From Aphelenchoides besseyi (taxonomy: Eukaryota; Nematoda; Chromadorea; Rhabditida; Aphelenchoididae), in contig JAMPIQ010000001.1 of NCBI GenBank assembly GCA_024699855.1, positions 1,364,001 through 1,428,000 of the forward strand: 64,000 nucleotides of DNA. Direction: 5' to 3'. Under the pieces are notes generated by a model. It had not been told where the DNA came from. It was given only the letters and a program-made list of their open reading frames with translations, and searched no databases. This document shows, piece after piece, positions 1-9,273 of the stretch (within the stretch, counting starts at the first letter, position 1; every line of letters starts with the position of its first letter). Both the position numbers and the translations under genes were made by a program.

Positions 1-300
1 AGTATCGCTCAACGCAACTCCTGCAACGAGCCCAACAAGTATCGCTCAACGCAACTCCTGCAACGAGCACAACAAGTATCGCTCAACGCAACTCCTGCAA
101 CGAGCCCAACAAGTATCGCTCAACGCAACTCCTGCAACGAGCCCAACAAGTATCGCTCAACGCAACTCCTGCAACGAGCCCAACAAGTATCGCTCAACGC
201 AACTCCTGCAACGAGCCCAACAAGTATCGCTCAACGCAACTCCTGCAACGAGCCCAACAAGTATCGCTCAACGCAACTCCTGCAACGAGCCCACCAAGTA
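1..300. repeat. 37-bp tandem repeat, eight copies
   Basis: A 37-bp unit beginning agtatcgctcaacgcaactc is repeated head to tail eight times from position 1 to 296, followed by the first four bases of a ninth unit. Copies are nearly identical; a C/A change in copy 2 and a C in place of A at the end of copy 8 are the main differences. The array touches the window edge, so its true length is unknown. It sits just upstream of the Bel/Pao reading frames, so it may belong to the element's LTR or leader. Confidence 0.95.
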
Positions 301-450
301 CCGCACTACGGAACAGCTCAGTCCGCTCGAAGCCATTTCGGCCCGTGGACAAAGTGACAGCAAGCCGCACTACGGAACAGCTCAGTCCGCTCGAAGCCAT
401 TTCGGCCCGTGGACAAAGTGACAGCAAGCCGCACTACGGAACAGCTCAGT
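301..450. repeat. 64-bp tandem repeat, about 2.3 copies
   Basis: A 64-bp unit beginning ccgcactacggaacagctca starts at 301, 365 and 429; the last copy breaks off after about 22 bases. It follows the 37-bp array without a gap and is unrelated to it in sequence. The copies are essentially identical, which suggests recent expansion. Confidence 0.93.
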
Positions 451-793
451 TTGCATTTTTTTGAATAATCCAAAAACCTAAATTTGAATCATTCAATTTT
501 CGTTCATCATTTCTTTGTCATAAGTGTGCTGTGATCTATCAAAGTCGAACTCCTAAAGCTCGACATCAAAATTGAAACACGAACTTTTGGTTTCTTTTCC
601 TTAATCTCAAAATTAAATCAAAAGTGTGATTGGGTCGCCGCCTGGAAGCCATCTCTTTGTTCGAACTCTCCGAACTTCGCCACCGCCCGACCAACCCAAT
701 TTCAACGTCGACTATTATCGCCTCGAGTTTGGTTCGGCCTCTACATCATCATCGACAACTACTGAAGATCGTCCCGAAGTACAATCAACCGAG

Positions 794-1030
794 ATGTTAA
801 CCAACCGCCCAAAGACGAACCTGATGAGCGTCAAACGGAAATGGGGTCTCCAAGCGAACCAGCTGAAAGTGTTGAAAGAGAAATACGATCATCTGAAGAG
901 TATGGACATAGATCAATCCATTGCCCCATCAGTTCAACTAACCAATCAGAAAATCCGCCTTATCGAGTTAACCGATGTCCGCGAAACGATTGATTACCAA
1001 GAAGGAGGCAGTCCAAACGATACTCGATGA
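794..1030 (+). CDS. Bel/Pao ORF1, short gag leader
   Basis: A short reading frame with an ATG at 794 (open upstream to about 626 without an ATG) ends in TGA at 1028-1030. It encodes a Lys/Gln/Leu-rich, probably coiled segment of the kind found at the start of Bel/Pao gag proteins. It overlaps the next frame by 56 bp, and the next frame is +1 relative to it. Either it is a separate small protein or the N-terminal end of gag disconnected by a frameshift. No domain is recognisable on its own. Confidence 0.55.
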   Translation: MLTNRPKTNLMSVKRKWGLQANQLKVLKEKYDHLKSMDIDQSIAPSVQLTNQKIRLIELTDVRETIDYQEGGSPNDTR

Positions 1031-4000
1031 ATGGAACGCTATCATTATGGAAGTAGGCGATGACGCAGCGATAAAACAAGCCAGAGAAGAAATGGAGGTT
1101 TGGATGTCGGAATGCACCGTACCTCAGGAAGAAGTGATGCCAGCCGTTGAAGATCGAGTCACCGAGCTACAAGCAGAAATCAAACTGACGAAAGGGAAGA
1201 TAGAGATGTTGGAGAGAGCGTCAGTGCCACTCGGAGTGACGGCACATCCACAGCCAACCACCACAACGTCAACTCCCACCGAAGTCACCACAAATCGTCT
1301 ACACCTCCCAACGTTGGAACCCAACAAGTTCGGTGGCGACCCACTGGAATGGTACAGTTGGTGGTCGATGTTCGAAGCAGCAATTCACTCCACGAAATTA
1401 CCCGAAGTGCAAAAGCTCCTCTATCTCAAACAATACACAACACCCGACGTCTGGAAATCGCTGAATACTCTGACGATCATACCGGAAAACTATGAACCAG
1501 CAGTTCGTCGTTTACATGAACTTTACGGGCGCCCAAGTTTGGTCAAGAATCGACTTCTGGAACAACTTCATCAATTGAAATCGCCAACGGAGTCGCCGAC
1601 ATCACTCCGAGCCTTCGTGAACCAACTCTCCACTTTGACAACGCAACTAAAATCCGCGGGAGTAACTGCAACGGATGACACCTTGGTATTCGATGTTCAA
1701 AAGAAGCTGCCTGCGAAGATACTTCGTCCAATTCTCCGACAACAACACACTGCCGCTACATTCAACTTTGATTCATTGCTACTCGCCTTGGAAACTATCA
1801 CTCAAGAAGAAGAAGACCTTCAAAGAATGCAACCACAACAGTCACGACATCGAACCGCAGTATCGAAGCAACGCGAACCACAAGCATGCCTCTATTGCAA
1901 GGCAGACGGTCATTTAAGCCACCAATGCCGAAAGTGCTCCAGCAACGAACAACGCCGCCAAGTACTGAAGAACGAGAATCGATGTTTCAGATGTCTCCGA
2001 GTCATGAAACCAAATCATAAATGTACCAAGAAATGTTACGAGTGTAAGATGAATCATCATTCGCACCTATGTCCCAATCGAGAAGCAAAACCGAAGTCCG
2101 AAGACTCGACTGCAACTCAAAAAACGAATCTTGTCATCACCGAAGATACCGAAGCATGCGAACCGAAGATAGACAACCACTCGAAGACTATGATGGAAGC
2201 GACGACAGTTCTCTCTAACCGATCTCCATCCAATCTTCTGACTATGAAGCTCAACGTCTTCAATACGGAAACGAATCGTCAACTGGAAGTAGTGGCGTTA
2301 CTCGATCCTGGCTCAACATGCCATTACGTCACTGAGAAGATACGGAAGCAATTGAAGCTCACCACTCTGGGAATTAAAACATTGACCACGGAAACCTTTG
2401 GATCCAACGCGTTCAACTCGTACCGCAGTCACGAAGTCACCTTCGGTATTAGATCCAAGCGGGGTGATATCTTCTACAACGCTTTTTCCGTGAAACAAAT
2501 CATCAGCCCATTATCAGTCAACACCATCAACGGTGACAGAATCGAAGAAACTGAAGCAGAACCGGACATATTGATTGGCAAATCAGCAATTTTCGAGTTC
2601 ATGGGCCTACAGGTCACTCAAGTAGGAAATCACGCAGTGATTGACACCAATTTTGGACCGTGTGTCACGACGCATGAAACAGAAAAACATACGACCATGG
2701 TGTGCCGCAATCTTCAACCACATTGCGAGGACGAACAACGAATCCACGACGCCGATATGCTACGACTGATGGTAAAGCTCGATGCGGTGGGATACCCAGA
2801 CGAACCTGAAGAATCTGTGGAAGAAGAAATCCGAAGAAAGTTCGAAAAAACCCTAAAGTTCGACGGCAGTCGCTATCAAACCCAGTGGCTCTGGAACGGC
2901 AAAGAAGCAGAGTTGCCGACTAATTTCAATCTGGCCTACAACCGTCTCGAAGGAACTCTCAATCGTCTGAATCGAGATGACGAACTGAAGAGCCAATACA
3001 TCAAGAATTTCGACGAATGGTCGAAGTTAGAGGTCATCGAGAAGGTGGAACGACACGAATCAATGGGCCCAGTTACATATTTGCCACATCAAGCAGTACT
3101 GACGCCCAACAAATCGACGACCAAGTGCCGAATCGTCATCGACGCTTCCGCCAAATCCAAAGGAAAGCTGAGTCTCAACGATTGCCAGTATCGAGGACCA
3201 TTGGAACTCCCACAACTGGTCTCATTAGCAATTCGGATGCGGTTCGATACCATACTGGTCACATCTGACATTGAGAAGGCGTTCTTAATGATTGGACTAC
3301 AGGAGGATCAACGTGATTGCGTACGATTACTACTGCCACGCGACTGGTACCGTCCATTGAGTCATTCGAACCTCCAGGTTTGGCGATTCAAACGAGTCCC
3401 ATTCGGCGTCATCAGCTCACCATCAATCTTGGGAATGACACTCAACGTCCATCTTCGAAAACACAAAAGAGAAGACGTCATTCGTCAAACTTACGTGGAC
3501 AATGTCCTGGAAACTTTCAACTCCGAAGAAGAAGCGATTCGAAGCTCCAAGGAACTAAAGACGTTGATGGCAACTGGAAACTTCAATCTTCGTGAATTCC
3601 AATCGAACAACTTCCGAGTGATGAAACAACTCAACTCTGAAGAAACAACTGAAGAAACCAAAGTTTTGGGTCTAAAATACAATCGACGGGCAGATGAATT
3701 GTCAATCAAAATGCCAGAAGACTCCGAAGCCTCAACGAAAAGACAGGCCATCTCATCTAACGCCAAATTATATGATCCGGCAGGATACTTGGCTCCAGCA
3801 ATCGTAGAATCAAAGATCTTCACCCAGAAGCTCTGGATTACAAACCAAGATTGGGATGAAGAGCTGACAACCGAGTCCACAGATTTATGGAAGATGATCG
3901 TTCAACGCCGTCGCGGAGAAGTCACTATCCCACGAGTGGTTGGAAATTCCTATACTGACTACGTTCTACACTGTTTTTCCGATGCCTCCATACAAGCATA

Positions 4001-4736
4001 TGGTGCCGTCTGTTATCTCCAATCATTAGTAACTCCGCTGCCACAACTCGTGTTCTCAAAGCTCCGGCTGACGCCGAAGAGTTCGATCCTGAAGAAAACT
4101 GAAGTTACCATCCCACGATTGGAACTCCAAGCAATGGTGGTAGCCATCAGAGTGGCGAGATTCCTACAGAATGAACTGACCAACATCAACATCGTGCGCG
4201 TCGTGATCTGGACAGATGCGAAGGCCGTACTTCAACAAATTCACGAAACCAATGAGAAAGTATCCGTCTTTGTACGTAATCGAATCGTACTACTGCGAGA
4301 AGCCCGAAGAATCTACGAATTCCGTCACACTCCCGGAAACCAAAATCCTGCCGACATCTTAAGCAGAGGCTGTACTCTCGAGGAACTGAAGTCAAATCAT
4401 ACATGGTGGCACGGACCGGAGTACTTGATGAAAGAAGAAATTTACTGGCCAGCGGATTACGTATTGAAGCCAATCACAGAGGAAGAGTCGGCCGAAGAAC
4501 GAACGATGATTATCCAACCACCAGTGGAGCTTGCTCAAGGAATTTTCCAGTGTTCACATTTGTCGTGGAAACGAACTATTTATACCGTCCAAACGGTAAT
4601 CCGTTGGATTAACAAAGTTCGTACGCAAGGAAAGTTAGATGACTCACCAGAAGCCGCGAAAGTCATGCTTATCCGTGAAGCTCAACAGCGACATCCGCCG
4701 AGCTCACGAAACACAGCGCAAATTCCGCATGTTTGA
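975..4736 (+). CDS. Bel/Pao gag-protease-RT-RNase H polyprotein
   Basis: A 1253-residue frame. A DUF1759-like gag domain lies around residues 115-270. Cys/His zinc knuckles follow near 305-370 (CLYCKADGHLSHQC and later C-x2-C pairs). A DUF1758 retropepsin region near 440 has LLDPGST where the family has D-S/T-G. The RT domain near 700-860 has TSDIEKAF and a YVDNVL catalytic box instead of YVDD. The Pao A17-type segment contains YDPAGYLAPA. RNase H has CFSDAS, PRLELQA and WTDAKAV, and a stretch around NPADILSRG. The ATG at 975 follows a TAA two codons upstream in frame, so this start or a frameshift from ORF1 must be used. The frame stops after the RNase H linker, before the integrase, which lies in the +1 frame. 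It would make the structural and replication proteins of the element, but the altered protease and RT residues and the split frames leave activity doubtful. Confidence 0.88.
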   Translation: MSAKRLITKKEAVQTILDEWNAIIMEVGDDAAIKQAREEMEVWMSECTVPQEEVMPAVEDRVTELQAEIKLTKGKIEMLERASVPLGVTAHPQPTTTTSTPTEVTTNRLHLPTLEPNKFGGDPLEWYSWWSMFEAAIHSTKLPEVQKLLYLKQYTTPDVWKSLNTLTIIPENYEPAVRRLHELYGRPSLVKNRLLEQLHQLKSPTESPTSLRAFVNQLSTLTTQLKSAGVTATDDTLVFDVQKKLPAKILRPILRQQHTAATFNFDSLLLALETITQEEEDLQRMQPQQSRHRTAVSKQREPQACLYCKADGHLSHQCRKCSSNEQRRQVLKNENRCFRCLRVMKPNHKCTKKCYECKMNHHSHLCPNREAKPKSEDSTATQKTNLVITEDTEACEPKIDNHSKTMMEATTVLSNRSPSNLLTMKLNVFNTETNRQLEVVALLDPGSTCHYVTEKIRKQLKLTTLGIKTLTTETFGSNAFNSYRSHEVTFGIRSKRGDIFYNAFSVKQIISPLSVNTINGDRIEETEAEPDILIGKSAIFEFMGLQVTQVGNHAVIDTNFGPCVTTHETEKHTTMVCRNLQPHCEDEQRIHDADMLRLMVKLDAVGYPDEPEESVEEEIRRKFEKTLKFDGSRYQTQWLWNGKEAELPTNFNLAYNRLEGTLNRLNRDDELKSQYIKNFDEWSKLEVIEKVERHESMGPVTYLPHQAVLTPNKSTTKCRIVIDASAKSKGKLSLNDCQYRGPLELPQLVSLAIRMRFDTILVTSDIEKAFLMIGLQEDQRDCVRLLLPRDWYRPLSHSNLQVWRFKRVPFGVISSPSILGMTLNVHLRKHKREDVIRQTYVDNVLETFNSEEEAIRSSKELKTLMATGNFNLREFQSNNFRVMKQLNSEETTEETKVLGLKYNRRADELSIKMPEDSEASTKRQAISSNAKLYDPAGYLAPAIVESKIFTQKLWITNQDWDEELTTESTDLWKMIVQRRRGEVTIPRVVGNSYTDYVLHCFSDASIQAYGAVCYLQSLVTPLPQLVFSKLRLTPKSSILKKTEVTIPRLELQAMVVAIRVARFLQNELTNINIVRVVIWTDAKAVLQQIHETNEKVSVFVRNRIVLLREARRIYEFRHTPGNQNPADILSRGCTLEELKSNHTWWHGPEYLMKEEIYWPADYVLKPITEEESAEERTMIIQPPVELAQGIFQCSHLSWKRTIYTVQTVIRWINKVRTQGKLDDSPEAAKVMLIREAQQRHPPSSRNTAQIPHV

Positions 4737-6156
4737 AGACCAAAATAATATCATACGTTGCTCCACACGTCTAACCAATTCTCAGTTGGCAAAGGATACC
4801 ATTCAACCAATTTGGCTTCCTCCCGATGACCTCACAACTCGGAAGATTGTCCTCCACCGTCACGAACGTCTATGTCATTCGGGAGTGCAACTGACACTCG
4901 CTTCGTTGCGACGTACCTTCTGGGTAACAAATTCTACCATCAAGAGATACATCAATCAATGTTCGAAATGTATGATTCAACGACTCCAACCCTTCACGGT
5001 ACCAATTGCCGATCTTCCGGCGTACCGAACTCGACGTGTCAATCCTTTCGAAGCAACCGGAATCGATTTCATGGGTCCAATACACGCATCAGATGGCCAA
5101 TTCATGATCTTATTGTGTACCTGTCTCGTTACCAGAAGTGTTCACCTGGAAGTCACCCCGGATCAAACAACAAAACGACTTCTCGATGGCTTGGATTCAT
5201 TCTTTGCCCGCCGTGGAACACCCAAACTGATAATCAGCGACAACGGAACCTCTCTGGTTGCCATGGCCCAACTGTTCCGAGACAAGTACGAAGCTGAAGG
5301 ACGCCGATGGCTTCACATCACTCCTCGTTCCCCGTGGATGGGTGGCGTGTACGAACGAATGGTACAGGAAGTGAAGCGAGGAATCAGAAAATCTCTAGGA
5401 CGAAGTCGAGTCGATTTCTGGACTCTACATTGCCTAATCGCGAAAATCGAAGCAGTCATTAATGAACGGCCTCTCATGGCAATCACCGAAGAACTAGGAG
5501 CTACAATTCTTCGCCCGGTGGATTTCATCCGTCCCAATGGGTTAGAGTACGTAGATGAAGCGACTGCTACATCGGATGCGATTCAAGATCCTGAATTCTT
5601 CCCGATTGAAACATCCAAAACCGAACTCAAGCACACGATGGAGCGAATGGAAATTCGTTTGAACTCTTTCTGGCATCAATGGTCAACGCTCTACCTCACG
5701 TCCTTGATGGAGAAGTCGAAGGTTCCCAACTCACCAACGGTATCCCCCAAGATTGGAGATATTGTTTTGATTGGAGACGATCAGCAACCGAGAGGAGTCT
5801 GGACTATGGGAAGAATTATCAACCTGACCTATGGAAAGGACCATGTCGCCCGTTCTGCAGAACTGAGAGTCCTTGATCATCGACATCGAAACGGAAGTCT
5901 CCGACCATACTCGACTAAGATCGTCAAACGAGCCGTAGCAATGCTTTATCCGTTGGAAGTAGGGACGATGGAACAAAAAGACGCCGAAGACATGCCCGCG
6001 ACGGCGATACATAACTCCACAGAAGTCCCGAATAGGCCACCCGAAGACGTCACTCATCAACCTTCAAGACGATCAACCCGCCGCCGTAGACACCCAATTC
6101 ATTGGAAGGACTATGTGATGAAGATGACGGACAATGAGGAGGCTTCCGAGACCTAA
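4639..6156 (+). CDS. Bel/Pao integrase with DUF5641-like tail
   Basis: A 505-residue frame overlapping the previous ORF by 98 bp in the +1 frame. Its first 30 or so residues are probably not meaningful; similarity to Bel/Pao pol begins where the upstream frame loses it, around 4690. An H-H-C-C integrase zinc site is visible (LHRHERLCHSG and CSKCMIQR). The core has a full D,D,E set: Asp in GIDFMGP, Asp in SDNGTS and Glu in YERMVQEV. The C-terminal part, with GDIVLIGDD and RSAELRVLD, matches the DUF5641 tail of Bel/Pao. The integrase therefore looks intact although it is disconnected from RT and RNase H by frame. Confidence 0.85.
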   Translation: MTHQKPRKSCLSVKLNSDIRRAHETQRKFRMFEDQNNIIRCSTRLTNSQLAKDTIQPIWLPPDDLTTRKIVLHRHERLCHSGVQLTLASLRRTFWVTNSTIKRYINQCSKCMIQRLQPFTVPIADLPAYRTRRVNPFEATGIDFMGPIHASDGQFMILLCTCLVTRSVHLEVTPDQTTKRLLDGLDSFFARRGTPKLIISDNGTSLVAMAQLFRDKYEAEGRRWLHITPRSPWMGGVYERMVQEVKRGIRKSLGRSRVDFWTLHCLIAKIEAVINERPLMAITEELGATILRPVDFIRPNGLEYVDEATATSDAIQDPEFFPIETSKTELKHTMERMEIRLNSFWHQWSTLYLTSLMEKSKVPNSPTVSPKIGDIVLIGDDQQPRGVWTMGRIINLTYGKDHVARSAELRVLDHRHRNGSLRPYSTKIVKRAVAMLYPLEVGTMEQKDAEDMPATAIHNSTEVPNRPPEDVTHQPSRRSTRRRRHPIHWKDYVMKMTDNEEASET

Positions 6157-6780
6157 TCCACTTTTCAGTTTTTTTATCAACAAAGTTAGTGTTTCAAATT
6201 TGACCGTCGTTCACGTCCTAAAGCTCGTATTATATCGTTTAAGTGATTTGTCCTTTTCTAACCACTCCACACGTTATCCTCCGTTCCTCGTAGCACTCTC
6301 TTACTATAACGCATTGAACCCTCTACAGCCTGTTCTTCCTTGCTGGGACTGTCGAGAATTGTTAATTGTCGAGTTATGAAATTTTGAAATCGCCAATTGC
6401 CGAGTTGATCGTTCTTTGAGTTGTAAAGTGTTGCGACCTTTCTTACGTTTTTCCCAGACGATCTGGCGTCCATATTTGAATGCATCTTTGTTGTGAACCG
6501 CCGGCGTACGGCGGCCATCTAACTATCAAAACAACACCGCATCACACCTGCTATCCATTCGACTTTAAGTCATTTCTCCTCCCAGTCTAGCCGATCGCGT
6601 AATCACGATACTCCGTATTTAAACGACGATCGGAGACTATTTGCCATTCCTTTTCCACCATTTTTCGTTAACTCATTTTTTTTACTCTCCTCTTTTTCTC
6701 TGACTCATTTTTGTATTCGTGTTTGTAATGTTTCGCGCCTATTCTAAATAAAAGGTTTATTAACCCAAGTTTGAGTTTGA
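6157..6780 (+). other. 3' non-coding region of the retroelement, possible 3' LTR
   Basis: No credible coding frame. It contains a perfect 6-bp inverted repeat ccgccg/cggcgg with a 5-bp loop at 6498-6514, a TATA-like gtatttaaac near 6617, a pyrimidine-rich tract around 6650-6710 and AATAAA at 6747-6752. This is the arrangement expected of an LTR, but the matching 5' copy was not found. Confidence 0.5.
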
Positions 6781-6924
6781 GAATTTGGGAAAACCTCTTC
6801 GAAGAAGTGTCGCAATTGTCACGACAGGCACTTCAAATGAACCCGGACGGTACAAATTCTGCAGTCCACCCACGAAAAAGGTACTTGTCTTTTGCGATTT
6901 GATTATTTTGTCTGCCAATTTCAG

Positions 6925-7806
6925 AGTAGACTTGAAGCATCGACATCACGACTCCCTGATCCCGCCGCAACATCGGAGTGGGTCCGCGGCATTCAAAAGT
7001 ACGTGATGTATTTTCTGCGAAAAGATGCGACGAATCCCAAGCGATGCGCAGTGGCAATCTCACCGACGATGGCGGTGACTTATAAACACGGTGGCAACTG
7101 TCAGTTGAAGGAAAGAAATTATGAAGACAAACGGACGTTCTCAAATGGCGACTATTTGGAACTTTACTTCCTGTTCGATGAAAAACGAAAACCGGTAAGT
7201 TCAACTTCGGTCAATCGTTTCAGCATCAACACAAAGCGACTGAAAGCTTATTTACAGGTCCGCACTGAGGTTGTGCAGGCAAGCAGTTTGTCAGACTTCA
7301 TTTTACTGGAAGCAATTGACGGTCAGAAGTTTTTTCACGGCGACATCGAACAACACAATTTCGAGGTACCGCAAGAGGGCCAAGAGTAAGTCTTGTAATC
7401 GCGAATTCAATTCGCTTTATTCTGCTGTTTTAGAATTCTCTGCATTGGGTTGTCAAACGAAACGGTAAGCCAGCAGGCCATTGCCCACGGTGTTGTCCAA
7501 AACAATGTACCGGATAAACGCAAACATATCGTGGCCGACTTCATAACTTGCCCGTCGGATTCTGGTGGAGGTGTCTTCAGTCAAACCAATGGTTTTCTGG
7601 GTATCGTTTCACGATCGGTACGACCAAAAGGAGAGGACGAAAAGTTTAATTACACGAGAACACACGTTGTGTCGTCGATGATCATCAAACACGGTTGGGT
7701 AAGTTGGTCGTTGTAAATGCTTAACATCATTAAATTTCAGGAAACTTTTCTTGAGGATTCGGGCAAAGTTGCCGGCTACAGTGGTATTCGTCGCGGGGAG
7801 GAATGA
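6925..7806 (+). CDS. Trypsin-like serine protease, copy 1 (5' end missing)
   Basis: Four exons can be joined: about 6925-7194, 7258-7385, then from just after the acceptor at 7431 to the GTAAGT near 7699, and from 7741 to the TGA at 7804-7806. The product is a divergent chymotrypsin-fold (S1-like) protease. The expected triad can be placed: His in TYKHGGNC (after AISPTMAV, equivalent to the TAAHC block), Asp in SDFILLE, and Ser in CPSDSGGGVFS. An upstream segment ending TKK at the GT near 6880 is in phase but has no ATG and runs back to a stop at 6761-6763, close to the presumed retroelement end. The 5' end is therefore lost or lies upstream of the insertion. A homologue with the same intron positions lies at 14.2-15.1 kb. 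Substrate and location are unknown. Confidence 0.7.
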
Positions 7807-9126
7807 TCGAACACTTTGAATGTTTTCTATTGAACGCCTAATCTCCATTGTCTTTACTGTTATTCGGGTGAACTTTTTCCTTCTTTAAAACATTTTGTCG
7901 AATTGCATGTGAACGTTAGTAAACACTTTAATAACATCGAACAATAATCCTCATAAAGGAAGATTGCGATGTTCAAATGATTCGTTCTTTTACTCTCAAG
8001 TACTCTAATAGCACCTCACAACAGAAGGCTTTGTATTAGAAGCTATGCAATGGAACTGCTATTTGTCGTCTAAATCGAGTTCGTTGTCATATCAATCTTT
8101 GGGCCCAAAAGAAGCTTACAAACAATCTTATCAGGGAAGCAGAAGAACAAAGAAATTTGCTGCAAGTCCCGACTCATTGAATTTTCTGTATGCTGATATC
8201 ATTTCCGATCACAAATGAGTTAGTTCTTTGGAGAAACTGGAACTTCGAAGGTCTCAAATCTGATGTTTAAGAGCAAACAAAACGCCCAGAAATCGTTGTC
8301 GCACTCAAACGTCAAATTTACGCGCCAAAATCAGAACGCTTTGGCGACGAAACAGAGGAGCAAAATAACATTCAACCGTCTATTTTCTAAATTTACTTTC
8401 ATCAGTTGCTACACGTAGAGATTCCGTACATTTACTTTGCTTGTTACTCAGCCTCGGTGCTTGTTTTTGCGGGATACGTTCAGATATGAGAGTTTTAAGG
8501 TAACGATTTGTACCGAACAAAGCAAACAGCGTTTCTTAATTCTTTTGATTTTGCGCCCTAGTTATTTATTCCTCCACCCGTAAAAATATCTTTTTAAATG
8601 CAAGATTACTATTTTCTGTTTCAATACCGAATTTCGCAAAACACGCATCAAACAGTCGTCAGACATATTTTCCTGTCTGTCCAATTGCTTGATCATCATC
8701 AATCTTGCAATGTTTCTTATTTTTCAACCAAAAGCATTGTATCTGAAATAAGTGCTTATGTTCAACTGTCGTTCTAATTAGACATCGATAACCAAACAAC
8801 GGTCGCAAACATAACCAATTTTATTTTCATTATGGCTTATCCAATTCAAAACTGTAATCGGCGTTTTACAGCTTATCGCACGATTAAATTGTAAAAGCGA
8901 TGGCTCCAAACGATTTCTTGATGGCTTCAAACCTGCAACTTTGTGTTTTTCGGTGCCGCAAAAAGATAAACCTATTGATTTCACTTCGACAGTCTTTATT
9001 TTTGTACACAAATCGACCGCCGGTTTGCAAAAGTTCTCCATTCATAAATTTCACATTTGGTCCGTCAGTCGGGCCAATTGAAATGGATGCTCAACCAACG
9101 ATTGCAAGGTTGTCCAAGAACTTTTA
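7807..9126. other. Intergenic, no recognisable gene
   Basis: AT-rich sequence between the first protease-like gene and the mariner relic. The only open frames are short and show no exon structure or domain. No repeats, RNA genes or terminal inverted repeats were recognised. Confidence 0.6.
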
Positions 9127-9273
9127 TTAAGTTGACGAATAATTTTTTTCCGATCACTTCGAAAGTTTGCTAAAATTTTCTGGTAAGTTCTAGAAAATTT
9201 TCATTTTTGGGTATATAAAGGCCAGAAAATGAACTCTTTGGTAGTCTTTTTCTTTTTGTAGTCGCTTCAAAAA

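Larger units (their letters stand above)
1..6780 (+). mobile_element. Bel/Pao-type LTR retrotransposon (LTR borders unresolved)
   Basis: The order gag (DUF1759-like), CCHC knuckles, aspartic protease, reverse transcriptase, Pao-type A17 region, RNase H, integrase and DUF5641-like tail is diagnostic of Bel/Pao elements. Coding spans about 794-6156. Downstream there is a promoter-like gtatttaaac near 6617 and AATAAA at 6747-6752, compatible with a 3' LTR ending near 6.78 kb. I could not match the two flanks as a long direct repeat; the clearest shared word is TCCTAAAGCTCG at 551-562 and 6216-6227. LTR borders and target-site duplication are therefore not defined, and the 5' LTR may lie mostly outside the window. 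Confidence 0.9.

Noticed and set aside
194..427. 77-codon open frame across the tandem arrays
   Set aside because: It is simply the repeat units read on the minus strand; repeating peptides come from the DNA repeat and there is no other coding sign.
631..660. Possible tRNA primer binding site of the retroelement (TGGGTCGCCGCCTGG)
   Set aside because: It begins with TGG as a PBS should and follows the leader, but I could not match it to a tRNA 3' end and the LTR end is unknown.
3491..3880. 129-codon minus-strand ORF opposite the RT domain
   Set aside because: Shadow of the retroelement coding frame; the plus strand carries clear RT motifs.
8778..9130. ORFs on both strands just left of the mariner
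   Set aside because: Short, overlapping and without motifs; one runs into the mariner terminal repeat.
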